A stretch of DNA of 64,000 nucleotides from DATGMP01 sp035293565 (GCA_035293565.1 DATGMP010000160.1:71612-135611), one strand, 5' to 3'. Shown: positions 8,165-16,991, counted from the stretch's first letter. Numbers and translations: made by a program. Notes: generated by a model not told the origin, from the letters alone.

Positions 8165-9467
8165 ATGACCAATTTCAGTCCCCGCGAGATCGTCTCGGAG
8201 CTCGATCGCTTCATTGTCGGCCAGAAGGACGCCAAGCGCGCTGTCGCGGTGGCGCTCCGCAACCGTTGGCGAGCTCGACGCCGCCATGCGCGAAGAAGTG
8301 CTGCCGAAGAACATTCTGATGATCGGACCGACCGGCGTCGGCAAGACCGAGATCGCGCGGCGCCTCGCCAAGCTGGCGCAGGCGCCCTTCATCAAGATCG
8401 AGGCGACGAAATTCACCGAGGTCGGCTATGTCGGACGCGATGTCGATTCGATCGTCCGCGATCTGGTCGAAACCGCGCTCACCATGGTCCGGGAGAAGAT
8501 GCGCAGGGAGGTCAACGCCAAGGCGGAGCTGGCGGCCGAGGAGCGGGTGCTGGACGCCCTGGTCGGCAAGACGGCGGCCGACGGAACACGCGCCACCTTT
8601 CGCACGAGGTTGCGCAACGGCGAGCTCGACGACCGCGAGATCGAGATTGAGATGCTGGAAGGTCAGCCGCAGGTGCCGACCTTCGACATTCCCGGCATGC
8701 CCGGCGGTTCGATGGGCGTCATCAATCTGAGCGATATGCTGGGGAAGGCCCTGGGCAATCGCACCAAACCCAGGCGGATGAGCGTCAAGGATGCGCAGAC
8801 GGCGCTGACGCAGGAGGAAGCCGAGAAGCTTTTGGACCAGGATCGCGTCACGCGCGAGGCGGTCGAGCTCGTCGAGCAGAACGGGATCGTCTTCCTGGAC
8901 GAGATCGACAAGATCGCCGGCCGCTCGGAGTTCCGGGGCGGCGCGGATGTGAGCCGCGAGGGCGTGCAGCGCGATCTGCTGCCGCTGATCGAAGGCACCG
9001 TCGTCAACACCAAGCACGGGCCGGTCAAGACCGACCACATCCTGTTCATCGCTTCCGGCGCCTTTCATCTGGCGAAGCCCTCGGACCTGCTCCCCGAGCT
9101 GCAGGGCCGATTGCCGATCCGGGTCGAGCTGCGGCCGCTCGATCAGTCTGACTTCAGGCGCATCCTGCTGGAGCCGGAAGCGAGCCTGATCAAGCAGTAC
9201 AAGGCGCTGTTGGCTACCGAGAACGTCACACTCGAGTTCGCCGATGATGCGATCGACGAGATCGCCCGCCTGTCGGCTGAGATCAACGCCACGGTCGAGA
9301 ATATCGGCGCGCGGCGCCTGCATACGGTGCTGGAGCGGCTCCTCGAGGAGATCAGCTTCGACGCGACCGATAAGGCCGGCGCGACCGTCATGATCGATGC
9401 TGCGATGGTTCGCGACCAGGTCGGTGTGCTCGCCAAGAACGCCGACCTATCGAAGTTTATCCTTTAG
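8165..9467 (+). CDS. hslU: HslU ATPase subunit, frameshifted near 8270
   Basis: HslU is the AAA+ unfoldase that feeds HslV. The gene starts correctly at ATG 8165 (TNFSPREIVSELDRFIVGQ...ALRNRWR), but after TGG at 8267-8269 the frame breaks: the rest of the protein (GELDAAMREEVLPKNILM onward) is read one base over, from 8271 to 9467. Comparison with the family pattern RNRWRRxxL...EEV suggests that about 8 nt are missing between TGG and GAG. Downstream everything is intact: Walker A GPTGVGKTE, the I domain, Walker B GIVFLDEIDK, sensor regions, and the C-terminal LSKFIL that docks into HslV. Either this copy encodes a 5' fragment plus an orphan core, or the gap is a sequencing or assembly error. 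Confidence is for identity. Confidence 0.9.
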
Positions 9468-9479
9468 GGCTCGCTCCTC

Positions 9480-9821
9480 CTACTTGGAGGCGACCTCGCC
9501 GGCGCCCCTGATCTCCTTCAGCACGCCGCCCGCGCCATAGACGAAGCTCACCATATGATAACTCGACGCGCTGGAGCCGCCGAGCCACTCCGGCACGATC
9601 GAGCCGCCAGTGGCGCCGCCGCTGAACGCATATTGCTCGATCTTGGTGCCGTCCGCCTCGGTGATCGTCTCGAGCGGCTTGCCGAGCTCGCCCGCGACCT
9701 CGGTCTCGTTGGTCTTGCCGGGCGTGAATTTCGACACTTGGTCGGAAGAGACCAGGTCGACCGAACTCGAACATCCCGCAAGAAGCAGGATCCCCGCCAA
9801 AGCCGTTAGATGCCGTTTCAT
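9480..9821 (-). CDS. Small lipoprotein, SmpA/BamE-like fold
   Basis: A 113-aa predicted lipoprotein. ATG 9821 opens a signal peptide (KRHLTALAGILLLAGC) with the lipobox LAGC, Cys at residue 16. The mature part has KFTPGKTNETEVAGELGKP, resembling the loop F-x-x-G-x-T-x-x-E-V-x-x-x-L-G-x-P of SmpA/BamE-type envelope lipoproteins, followed by beta strands (EADGTKIEQYAF, YHMVSFVYGAGGVLKEI). A role in outer-membrane assembly is possible but not shown; true BamE is usually encoded elsewhere. It is convergent with hslU. Confidence 0.75.
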   Translation of the reverse strand: MKRHLTALAGILLLAGCSSSVDLVSSDQVSKFTPGKTNETEVAGELGKPLETITEADGTKIEQYAFSGGATGGSIVPEWLGGSSASSYHMVSFVYGAGGVLKEIRGAGEVASK

Positions 9822-9973
9822 TCTCGCTTTCCGTTCTGCGCCGGAGGGCGCCCGCCGCGGCGGATACTGCGCGAAAGGCGAGGGCCGGGCAATGGGGCGG
9901 TCCGGATGCATGGGAAGCTTCCCACCGCAATCAATTTCATTAGTCTTCATCCCAGAGCGCCGGAGAGATCTGA

Positions 9974-10480
9974 ATGTTCGGTCCCTGGGAACCCTTCTAC
10001 CAGATGACGGGCGAGGTTGCGGCAACGCTGATCGGGCTGCTGTTCATCGTCATCACCCTGACGTCGAGCCGGCCGAGCTCGGGTGTCACGAGCGGCATGA
10101 GGCTCTTCACCACGCCGACCTTGTTTCATCTGGTTTCCGTTCTGGTGATCAGCGCGTTGGCGCTGGCCCCCGACGGCGACGACGGAATCCGGGCGGCGGC
10201 CATGTTGGTCTGGGCTTTGCTCGGCTTGATCTATGCGATCGGGCGTTTCGTCGGACTCCGCGGGATTGCCGAACCGACCCATTGGTCCGACAGCTGGTAC
10301 TACGGTGTCGCGCCGAGCGTCGTCTATCTGGCGCTGGCCGCCGCGGCCAGCCTGGCCTTGGCGGGCTTTCCGCACGCAGTTTCGTTCGTTGCGATCTGTC
10401 TGATGGCGCTGCTTCTGGTGATTATCCGCAACGCCTGGGATCTCGTCACCTGGCTTGCGCCACGCCGCGACAGCCATTGA
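9974..10480 (+). CDS. Integral membrane protein of unknown function
   Basis: A 168-aa hydrophobic protein with about five membrane segments: residues near 10-30 (MTGEVAATLIGLLFIVITL), 50-66, 76-93, 108-130 and 135-152. There is no recognisable enzyme or transporter motif. The start has a good SD (GGAGAG, 7 nt before ATG 9974). It is divergent from the lipoprotein gene with a 152-nt shared upstream region, and is followed after 69 nt by the VOC-family gene. I do not recognise the family. Confidence 0.7.
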   Translation: MFGPWEPFYQMTGEVAATLIGLLFIVITLTSSRPSSGVTSGMRLFTTPTLFHLVSVLVISALALAPDGDDGIRAAAMLVWALLGLIYAIGRFVGLRGIAEPTHWSDSWYYGVAPSVVYLALAAAASLALAGFPHAVSFVAICLMALLLVIIRNAWDLVTWLAPRRDSH

Positions 10481-10549
10481 GGCATCGACCCGCCGAACCG
10501 GCTCGTGTACACAGCCTCGAGAATTCAAGAAAACAAGGGCGAGGGAAGG

Positions 10550-11149
10550 ATGGGCGGAAAAATCTTCGACTTTGTGAACCGCTTCGGAAGGCGGTCGCTG
10601 TTCCGGCGCGCCGCCGGCGGCGCGCTGATGAGCGGCGCCGCCCTCGCGGGCCTGGCAACTGCGGCGGAAGCGGCCGATTTCGGGCCGCCGACCGACCTCG
10701 ACGATTCCGGCATCCGTCTCGCCAATTTCGGCATCTGCGTCAGCGACCTGGACAAATCGACCGCCTTCTACGAAGCGCTTGGTTTCGAAGCGAGCGACAT
10801 CCATCCGATTCCGGCGCCCTTGGGCCACGCTCTCGAGGCCGGCGACGACATGAAGCTCGAAGTCCGCTTCGTGCGGCGGAACGGGACGGTCATCGAGCTG
10901 ATCCATTTCCTGAACCCGCCGCCCAAGGGCAAGGCGGAGAGGCGGTCGATGAATCAGCTGGGCCTCACCCATCTCGCGCTCAGGGTCGACGATGTCGGCC
11001 GAGTGGCGGCTATCGTGAAGAAGAATGGCGGCACGGTCGTCGAGAAAAGCCACACCAAGCTCGGACCGCCCGGCAAGGGAATCGAGATCCTGTTCTGCAC
11101 CGATCCCAACGGGGTGCGGATCGAGCTCGCTGGCCCGGTCAAAGCCTGA
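10550..11149 (+). CDS. Exported VOC (glyoxalase/bleomycin-resistance fold) protein
   Basis: A 199-aa protein with one vicinal-oxygen-chelate domain (two beta-alpha-beta-beta-beta modules). It starts at ATG 10550, which has a strong GGGAAGG SD; the frame is open further upstream without a good SD. The N-terminus carries a probable twin-arginine signal (FGRRSLFRRAAGG, hydrophobic stretch, cleavage near AEA-ADF). Module 1 starts LANFGICVSDLDKSTAFYEALGF and module 2 GLTHLALRVDDVGRVAAIV; the C-terminal DPNGVRIELAGP holds the typical Glu ligand. The substrate is unknown. Export by Tat would imply a folded, metal-loaded enzyme in the periplasm. Confidence 0.8.
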   Translation: MGGKIFDFVNRFGRRSLFRRAAGGALMSGAALAGLATAAEAADFGPPTDLDDSGIRLANFGICVSDLDKSTAFYEALGFEASDIHPIPAPLGHALEAGDDMKLEVRFVRRNGTVIELIHFLNPPPKGKAERRSMNQLGLTHLALRVDDVGRVAAIVKKNGGTVVEKSHTKLGPPGKGIEILFCTDPNGVRIELAGPVKA

Positions 11150-11153
11150 CGGC

Positions 11154-11660
11154 CTAACCGGTGGAGCGACGCTCCCGGCGCAGAAGCACATAATAGGCGC
11201 CGTCGCCGCCATGGCGGGCATGGGCGGGCGTCACGGTCAGGATGCGGCGCGCGAGCGGCGAGGAGGCAAGCCAGCCCGGCAGGCTGCGTCGAAGCACGCC
11301 GCCGCCTTGGCCGACGGCGCCCTTGCCGGTGATTACGAGAAGCGCTCGCCGACCAGCGCGCGCCGAGCTCTCGACGAAGCCCAAGAGGGCGCCAAAGGCC
11401 TCTGATTGGGTCATGCCGTGCAGATCGATGCGTCCATCGATCGCAATTCGACCGCGCCTTAGGCGCTCTTCGGTCGCACGGTCGAGACCGCCGGGCGTTG
11501 AACGCCTGGCCGTGGCCACGGGATTCACGATCTCGACCGGCTGGGCGGGACCCTCGACCGTTGGTGCAGGCGGAACGTTCTCGGCCCGATAGCGCCGAAC
11601 GTCGCGCATGGCCGTGCGCCACAGCGCCCGCTCGGCCTCGGTGGCGCTGCGTTTCGGCAT
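11154..11660 (-). CDS. Smr-domain protein (small MutS-related)
   Basis: A 168-aa protein with an N-terminal basic/charged tail and a C-terminal Smr domain. IDLHGMTQSEAFGALLGFV is the LDxHG motif of Smr, and ALLVITGKG the TGxG motif; both contribute to nucleic acid binding or nicking in MutS2 and related proteins. ATG 11660 is chosen; the open frame further upstream is antisense to the Tim44-like gene. The start lies 7 nt after the end of the Tim44-like gene on the same strand, so the two are probably co-transcribed. Confidence 0.88.
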   Translation of the reverse strand: MPKRSATEAERALWRTAMRDVRRYRAENVPPAPTVEGPAQPVEIVNPVATARRSTPGGLDRATEERLRRGRIAIDGRIDLHGMTQSEAFGALLGFVESSARAGRRALLVITGKGAVGQGGGVLRRSLPGWLASSPLARRILTVTPAHARHGGDGAYYVLLRRERRSTG

Positions 11661-11667
11661 GGCGGGA

Positions 11668-12318
11668 TCAGTGCGAGGCTGTCTCGACGAGCTGCCAGTT
11701 CGGGTCGCGCGAGCTCGGGTCGCGTGCGAAGGTCCAAAGATCGATCGTTTCAGCCTCGGGCGCGACGGTCTCGCCGTCATGAAGCTGCCGGCTGCCAAAG
11801 CGAACCTGGATCTGCACCTCATGCGCCGAGGCGCGGGCATCGACGATTTCGGCCTCGATCGGCCCCTCGAACTCCACTGAGCCCAATTGGCCGTGCTCGC
11901 GCCGCTCGGATATGGCGCGGCCGAATTCGCCGTAAAGCTGTGAGTTCAAAAGCGAGCGCAGCGTCGCCAGATCGCCGGCGGCAAAGGCCTGCACGACCAT
12001 GCGAAACGCGCTCTTGGCGCCGTTCAGGAAATGCTTCTCGTCAAAGGTGGGATCGACCGCATGGACGCGCGCGACGCGGGCGTCGAGCGATAGCGGAAGG
12101 TTCGGATCGTGCTCTATCACCGTCCCGCCTGCGAAGCCGGGGCTGGTAGCGCCCGCCACCCCTGCGCGGAAGGGCACGACGGTCGGACGGTCGAAGGGGT
12201 TTGACCGCTCCTGCTCTTCGCCCGTGCGGCGCCCCAGCACCGCCCGCAGCCTGAACAACAGGACGATCGCGATCACCGCAAAGATGAGAATGTCGAAGAC
12301 TGATCCGCTTTCGCCCAT
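11668..12318 (-). CDS. Tim44-like domain membrane-anchored protein
   Basis: A 216-aa protein with one N-terminal membrane helix (residues 6-26, VFDILIFAVIAIVLLFRLRAVLG) and a C-terminal Tim44-like domain: FLNGAKSAFRMVVQAFAAGDLATLRSLLNSQLYGEF is the conserved helical start, followed by the NTF2-like sheet with VEIVDARA-type strands and TFARDPSSRDPNWQLVETA near the end. Bacterial Tim44-like proteins (TimA-type in Caulobacter) are inner-membrane proteins of uncertain role. The gene diverges from fxsA and is followed by smr, as in many alphaproteobacteria. Confidence 0.87.
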   Translation of the reverse strand: MGESGSVFDILIFAVIAIVLLFRLRAVLGRRTGEEQERSNPFDRPTVVPFRAGVAGATSPGFAGGTVIEHDPNLPLSLDARVARVHAVDPTFDEKHFLNGAKSAFRMVVQAFAAGDLATLRSLLNSQLYGEFGRAISERREHGQLGSVEFEGPIEAEIVDARASAHEVQIQVRFGSRQLHDGETVAPEAETIDLWTFARDPSSRDPNWQLVETASH

Positions 12319-12495
12319 CGCATACCTGGCCGTTCGGATGCGTCCGACCCTGGCACGGCCGGCCGACCCATCCTATGTCACATGAGCGGGCCCGGCAAAT
12401 CGCCGGCCGCGAAATGGTTCTAAACCCTGGCCCTAGAGATGGGACCGGGGCGGCGCGCTCGCAAGAAAAAATCGCCGCAACTCAACCCTAAAGAG

Positions 12496-12885
12496 ATGAA
12501 TCCACGCTTGTTCCTCCTTTATCCCCTGGCCGAGATCGCGACCTTCATCGTGGTCGGGAAGGCGATCGGCGTCGCGGCCACGCTGGCCCTGGTCGTGGTC
12601 TCGTCCGTGGTCGGCATGACGCTCCTGCGCGAAGCCGGCCTGATGACGGCGCTGAGGCTCGAGCGCGGCCGCGAGGCGCCGGGCAAGATCCTGGCCGAAG
12701 GCGGAACCCGGATGTTGGCGGGTCTCCTTCTTCTGATTCCGGGCTTTCTGACCGACCTTGCGGCGCTTGCGGTGTTAATTCCAGGCGTTCGGAAAACGAT
12801 CGCCGGCTGGCTAGGGCCCGGCAAATCCGACAAAACGGCTTCTCACGAAATCATCGAGGGCGAGTTCCGCCGCCTGGACCGCTAG
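12496..12885 (+). CDS. fxsA: FxsA-family inner-membrane protein
   Basis: A 129-aa FxsA homologue. The pattern is PLAEIATFIVVGKAIGVAATLALVVVSSVVGMTLLREAG (two close membrane helices) followed by ILAEGGTRMLAGLLLLIPGFLTDLAALAVLIPGVRKTI, the family's third and fourth hydrophobic segments and PGFxTD motif. In E. coli FxsA suppresses F exclusion of phage T7; its cellular role is otherwise unclear. ATG 12496 is chosen (AAGAG just upstream) over the longer open frame from 12439. secB follows after 63 nt. Confidence 0.88.
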   Translation: MNPRLFLLYPLAEIATFIVVGKAIGVAATLALVVVSSVVGMTLLREAGLMTALRLERGREAPGKILAEGGTRMLAGLLLLIPGFLTDLAALAVLIPGVRKTIAGWLGPGKSDKTASHEIIEGEFRRLDR

Positions 12886-12948
12886 AGCCGTTGTGCGTGG
12901 GCGCAGGCCGTGATAGGCCACCGCCCGCGATTACGGAGGACCTGATCT

Positions 12949-13464
12949 ATGACCGATCTGCCGGGAAACGGCGCCAGCAACGGCGGAGCAACCGGGGCCG
13001 ACATCGGCCCGTCATTCAGCGTCGGCGCGCAGTACATCAAGGATCTCTCGTTCGAGAATCCGAACGTCATCAAGATCATGTCGCAGACCGGCGGCACGCC
13101 CGAGGTCAATTTCAATCTCGGCGTGGCGGCCAATGGCGTCGGGCCGGATGCCTTCGAAGTCACCCTGACGGCGCGCGCCGAGGCGAAGCGCGACGGAATG
13201 ACGGCCTTCATCGTCGAGCTGGCCTATGCCGGAATCTTCCGCCTGTCGGGCATTCCGCAGGACCAAGTCGAGCCGCTTCTCTTCATTGAGGCCCCCAGGC
13301 TGCTGTTCCCCTTCTGTCGCGCGATCATCGCCGATCTGACGCGCGATGGGGGCTTCACCCCGCTGATGCTGCAGCCGATCGATTTCGTCGATCTCTATCG
13401 CCGCAAGCTCGCAGAGCGTCAGGGCCAAGGTGTGCCGATGACGCCAGCTAATATGGATAATTAG
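12949..13464 (+). CDS. secB: Protein-export chaperone SecB
   Basis: A 171-aa SecB, the tetrameric cytosolic chaperone that keeps precursors unfolded and hands them to SecA. A disordered Gly/Asn-rich N-terminus (residues 1-22) is followed by the conserved core QYIKDLSFENPN, the peptide-binding groove strands, FIVELAYAGIFRL, and FPFCRAIIADLTRDGGFTPLMLQPIDFVDLY, which includes the SecA-contacting acidic surface. A strong SD (GGAGGA) precedes the ATG. It is convergent with the SDR gene (4-nt overlap). Confidence 0.96.
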   Translation: MTDLPGNGASNGGATGADIGPSFSVGAQYIKDLSFENPNVIKIMSQTGGTPEVNFNLGVAANGVGPDAFEVTLTARAEAKRDGMTAFIVELAYAGIFRLSGIPQDQVEPLLFIEAPRLLFPFCRAIIADLTRDGGFTPLMLQPIDFVDLYRRKLAERQGQGVPMTPANMDN

Positions 13465-14213
13465 AGGAAGACCGTCCCGCCGTCGACGGCAATGGTCTGG
13501 CCGGTAATGAAGGCTGCCTGATCGGAGGCCAGCCACAGCACCGTGCCGCTGACGTCGCTCGGCGCCAGGTTGCGCTTGATCACCTGGCTGCCGGCAATGA
13601 CGCCCATAGAATGATCGAGCCGGTCGCCAAAGAACTCCTTCGCGCCCTCCGTCGTGACGGCCGAGGGCGCGATCGCGTTGACCCGGATATTGTCGCGCCC
13701 AAGCTCGCGCGCGAGACTGCGGGTCATGGCGATCACCGCGCCCTTTGAGGCCGCGTAATGCAAGAAGAGCGGCATCCCGTAGAGCGCCGCGGCGGACGCG
13801 ATATTGACGATCGAGCCCCCGCCGACCTTGCGCATCGCCGGCACCACCGCCTTGCAGCCGTGCCACGAGCCCTTGACGTTGATGGTCATGGTGCGGTCCC
13901 ACTCGTCGGGATCGAGCGTGTCGAACTTCCCGCCTTTCAGGCCGGCAAAGAGCGCGGCGTTGTTGACCAGGATGTCGATGCGGCCGAAGGCCTCGACCGC
14001 CTTGTCGGCCATCGCCTGAACCGACGCCATGTCGCCGATGTCGACTTTGACCCCGATCGCACCAGGACCGGATTCCGCCGCGGTCGCGGCGCAGTCGTTC
14101 AAGTCCGCAGCGACGATCTTGGCGCCGGCGCCACCCAGCACTTTTGCATATTCGCGCCCTAGCCCACGCGCGGCGCCGGTGACGATTGCGACCTTGCCGT
14201 CGAGAATTCCCAT
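13461..14213 (-). CDS. SDR-family NAD(P)-dependent oxidoreductase
   Basis: A 250-aa classical short-chain dehydrogenase. The cofactor motif is TGAARGLG (residues 12-19), NNAALFAG the structural NNAG motif, and the catalytic residues are Ser in NIASAAALYG and Tyr-x3-Lys in YAASKGAV. VDGGTVFL at the C-terminus is typical. The substrate is not predictable. The ATG overlaps the dnaQ stop by one base (TGATG), so the gene appears to be the last one of the PPDK regulator-maf-aroE-coaE-dnaQ operon, although an SDR is not a usual member of that cluster. Confidence 0.88.
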   Translation of the reverse strand: MGILDGKVAIVTGAARGLGREYAKVLGGAGAKIVAADLNDCAATAAESGPGAIGVKVDIGDMASVQAMADKAVEAFGRIDILVNNAALFAGLKGGKFDTLDPDEWDRTMTINVKGSWHGCKAVVPAMRKVGGGSIVNIASAAALYGMPLFLHYAASKGAVIAMTRSLARELGRDNIRVNAIAPSAVTTEGAKEFFGDRLDHSMGVIAGSQVIKRNLAPSDVSGTVLWLASDQAAFITGQTIAVDGGTVFL

Positions 14214-14920
14214 CACGCCTCCGCAAGCCAAAGCGGCGATTTGAGCTCGCTGAGCATCGCGAGGTGCGCCGCCAGCTCCTCGGCGCTCGGCGCATGCGGC
14301 CTCGGTTCGCGCCGCATGATGGCGCCGGCCGAGATCACGCCCATGCCGATTGAGGATTCGACCGCCAACGCCAAGCCCGGCTGCCGGCCGCCCAGCAGCT
14401 CGATATAGCATTCGGCCAAAAGCTGCGCATCGAGAAGCGCGCCGTGAAAGGTGCGGCCGGAATTGTCGACGTTGAAGCGACGGCACAGCGCGTCGAGATT
14501 GGCCGGCGCGCCCGGAAAGCGCCGCCGCGCCAGCTTGACGGTGCAGGTGGCGCGCTCCATCGGAATGGGCGAGAAGCCCAGCGGCTCGAATTCGGCGTTG
14601 AGAAAGCCGACATCGAACTCCGCATTATGGATGACGAGCTGTGCGCCATCGAGGAAATCGAGCAGGTCGCCGGCGATCTCCGCGAAGCGCGGCGCTGCGG
14701 AAAGTTTATCGGTCGTGAGGCCATGCACCGCGACCGCGTCGGCTTCGATCTCGCGATCGGGGTTCAGATATTTGTGAAAGACACGACCCGTCGGCACGTG
14801 ATTCACGAGTTCGATGCAGCCGATCTCGATGATCCTGTGCCCCTGGCGCTGATCCAAACCCGTGGTCTCGGTATCGAGCACCACCTCGCGCGGAGCACTG
14901 ATTTTGGAGCTGGACAGCAT
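14213..14920 (-). CDS. dnaQ: DNA polymerase III epsilon subunit (3'-5' proofreading exonuclease)
   Basis: A 235-aa DnaQ of the DEDDh class. Exo I is VVLDTETTGLD, Exo II is VIHNAEFDVGFLNAEF, and Exo III is FHGALLDAQLLAECYIELLGG (His-x4-Asp). The C-terminal extension would bind the polymerase alpha subunit. It follows coaE after 24 nt and overlaps the SDR start by 1 nt. dnaQ close to the origin is conserved in alphaproteobacteria. Confidence 0.95.
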   Translation of the reverse strand: MLSSSKISAPREVVLDTETTGLDQRQGHRIIEIGCIELVNHVPTGRVFHKYLNPDREIEADAVAVHGLTTDKLSAAPRFAEIAGDLLDFLDGAQLVIHNAEFDVGFLNAEFEPLGFSPIPMERATCTVKLARRRFPGAPANLDALCRRFNVDNSGRTFHGALLDAQLLAECYIELLGGRQPGLALAVESSIGMGVISAGAIMRREPRPHAPSAEELAAHLAMLSELKSPLWLAEA

Positions 14921-14944
14921 GCGCGAATCACCTCTCGCGCGATT

Positions 14945-15565
14945 CTAACCGACCCCGCGCCGGATACCAGAGATATGGGCCTTGCGCGCATCGCGCAGCA
15001 CATGTGCGAGCTGACGCCAAGTTCGGAGTCTGCCAAGACCCGACTGTACGACCCAGGTGGCGCGGCGGCGTTTGATCGTATCCGGCACCTGGCGCGCGAG
15101 AATGTCGCGGAGCTTCGCTTCGGTCATGCCGGGGCGGCGCATGACCCTCTGGCGCTGGACGGTCGGCGGCGCGGACACCACGATTACGCCATCCACCGTG
15201 TGCTCGATCCCGCTCTCGAAGAGGAGCGGGATGTCCAACACGACAATCGGCGCACGTCGCCGCGCGGCCCATGCCAGAAATTCCTGACTCGACCGCCGCA
15301 CCAACGGATGCAGCACCGATTCGAGTTTTTTCAGCGCCGCCGTATCGCCGAAGACTCGATCGCCGAGACGTTTGCGATCGATCCGATCGCCGGCCAGCGC
15401 TTCCGGAAAGAGCGCCGCAACCGGCTTCACCGCGCGGCCGCCGGGGCCGAGCAGCTGATGCACCGCGGCATCGGCGTCGTGCACCGGCACGCCCATACGC
15501 CGCAACATATCGGCGGCCGTCGATTTGCCCATGCCGATCGAGCCGGTAAGGCCGAGGACGATCAA
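14945..15565 (-). CDS. coaE: Dephospho-CoA kinase
   Basis: A 206-aa P-loop kinase catalysing the last step of coenzyme A synthesis. The Walker A is GLTGSIGMGKST (residues 5-16), followed by GVPVHDADAAVHQLL, the family's D-A-D motif, and VVLDIPLLFESG, the substrate-binding D-[VI]-P-L-L-[FY]-E motif. It overlaps aroE by 4 nt, suggesting translational coupling in the operon. Confidence 0.95.
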   Translation of the reverse strand: MIVLGLTGSIGMGKSTAADMLRRMGVPVHDADAAVHQLLGPGGRAVKPVAALFPEALAGDRIDRKRLGDRVFGDTAALKKLESVLHPLVRRSSQEFLAWAARRRAPIVVLDIPLLFESGIEHTVDGVIVVSAPPTVQRQRVMRRPGMTEAKLRDILARQVPDTIKRRRATWVVQSGLGRLRTWRQLAHVLRDARKAHISGIRRGVG

Positions 15566-16389
15566 TTGCCGCCCCCAATCGCCGTCAACACATCATCGCG
15601 TACCGCTTGATCGACTTTCGACTCGACGCCGAACCAAGCCCGGAAGCCTTCGACCGCCTGATGCAGCAGCATGCCGAGACCGTCGACGACCGGATTGCCG
15701 CGCGCACGCGCCGCGGCAAGAAGCGATGTTTCGAGCGGGCGATAGACGATATCGGTAACGATGGCATCGCCGGGTAAATGGTCCAATGCGATGTCGAGCG
15801 GCGGCTGTCCCTGCATGCCGAGCGAGGTTGCGTTGACCAGAAGCGCGGCGCCATCGAGCATCGCCGCGCGATCCTGCCAATCATGGACGATGGCGGGAAA
15901 CTGCGCCGCCAACGTCTCCGCCCGTTGCCGGTTGCGATTGGCGATCCGGATCGGGCTGAAGCCGAAATCGGAAAGCGCCGCGAGAATCGCCCGAGCGGCA
16001 CCGCCGGCACCGAGCAACACCGCCGGTTTGCCGGACTCGATGACTTGCTCCGCATAAAGGCTCGCGATGAATCCAGGCGCATCGGAATTCCGCCCTTCGA
16101 ACCTGCCATCCTCCAGCCTGACGACCGTATTGACGGCGCCGATCCGGGCGGCGACGGGGTCCAGCCGATCGAGGAGCGGAATGATCGTCTCCTTGTGCGG
16201 CACGGTGACGTTGAAGCCACGCCAGCCCTCGGCGCGAAAGCGGGTGATCGCCGCCTCCAGCTCCTCTGGCTGCACCGCTACCGCTTCATAAGCGCCGTCG
16301 ATGCCGTAGCGCCTGAGCCAATGGCCATGAATGCGAGGCGATAAAGAATGGGCGATCGGCCAGCCGATCACGCCGGCGCGCAGCGTCAC
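15562..16389 (-). CDS. aroE: Shikimate dehydrogenase (NADP+)
   Basis: A 275-aa AroE converting 3-dehydroshikimate to shikimate. The shikimate-binding motif is GWPIAHSLSPRIHG, the catalytic Lys is in NVTVPHKE, and the NADP-binding loop is VLLGAGGAARAI. The C-terminal QAVEGFRAWFG is conserved. It overlaps both coaE and maf by 4 nt. Confidence 0.95.
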   Translation of the reverse strand: MTLRAGVIGWPIAHSLSPRIHGHWLRRYGIDGAYEAVAVQPEELEAAITRFRAEGWRGFNVTVPHKETIIPLLDRLDPVAARIGAVNTVVRLEDGRFEGRNSDAPGFIASLYAEQVIESGKPAVLLGAGGAARAILAALSDFGFSPIRIANRNRQRAETLAAQFPAIVHDWQDRAAMLDGAALLVNATSLGMQGQPPLDIALDHLPGDAIVTDIVYRPLETSLLAAARARGNPVVDGLGMLLHQAVEGFRAWFGVESKVDQAVRDDVLTAIGGGN

Positions 16390-16991
16390 GATCTGAGCAC
16401 CCCCTCGCGCCTCAACACGTCCAGAAGCGGTAGAAGCGGCAGTCCCAGAATGGTGAAATGATCACCGCGAATTTCACTGAAAAGCTGAATCCCAAGCCCT
16501 TCGACCTGGTAGGCGCCAACCGACGAGAGCACCCGGTCGCCGGCGGCGTCGAGATAGGCGTCGATGAAGTCGGCCGAAAGCGAACGCATCGTCAGCTCCG
16601 CCGTATCGATGCCTTCCCAGAGTATCTGCCCGTCGCGCACCGCGACCGCGGCCGAGATCAGCCTGTGAGTCCGCCCCGACAGGCGACGAAGATGTTCGGC
16701 CGCGCCGGCACGAGCGACCGGCTTGTCGAACCATTCGCCGTCGCATTCGAGCATCTGGTCGCCACCAATGACGATCCGCCCGCGATGCCGAGGCGCCACC
16801 GCGTCAACCTTCGCCCGAGCAAGCCTAGCAGCAGTCCTTTCAGCGGAAAGACCGGCGGAGTCGCGCTTCAGCGAGTCCTCGTCGACATCGGGCTTGTCGA
16901 GAATGGCGTTGATTCCAGCGGCTTCGAACATGGCGCGGCGGGAAGCGCTGCCGGAGGCCAGGACCACAAACTCTAGCGTGAGGCCGCTCAC
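16386..16991 (-). CDS. maf: Maf-family nucleoside triphosphate pyrophosphatase
   Basis: A 201-aa Maf/Ham1-fold house-cleaning pyrophosphatase. The signature LASGSASRRAMFEAAG is near the N-terminus, then IVIGGDQMLECDGEWFDKP with the catalytic Asp, and SVGAYQVEGLGIQLFSEIRGD. The start chosen is GTG 16991, which overlaps the preceding gene's stop as GTGA. The substrate class (dTTP/UTP, or modified nucleotides as in the YceF group) cannot be decided by eye. Confidence 0.92.
   Translation of the reverse strand: MSGLTLEFVVLASGSASRRAMFEAAGINAILDKPDVDEDSLKRDSAGLSAERTAARLARAKVDAVAPRHRGRIVIGGDQMLECDGEWFDKPVARAGAAEHLRRLSGRTHRLISAAVAVRDGQILWEGIDTAELTMRSLSADFIDAYLDAAGDRVLSSVGAYQVEGLGIQLFSEIRGDHFTILGLPLLPLLDVLRREGVLRS

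Noticed and set aside
8211..9323. 370-codon minus-strand frame opposite hslU
   Set aside because: hslU motifs on the plus strand are unambiguous; the minus frame has none.
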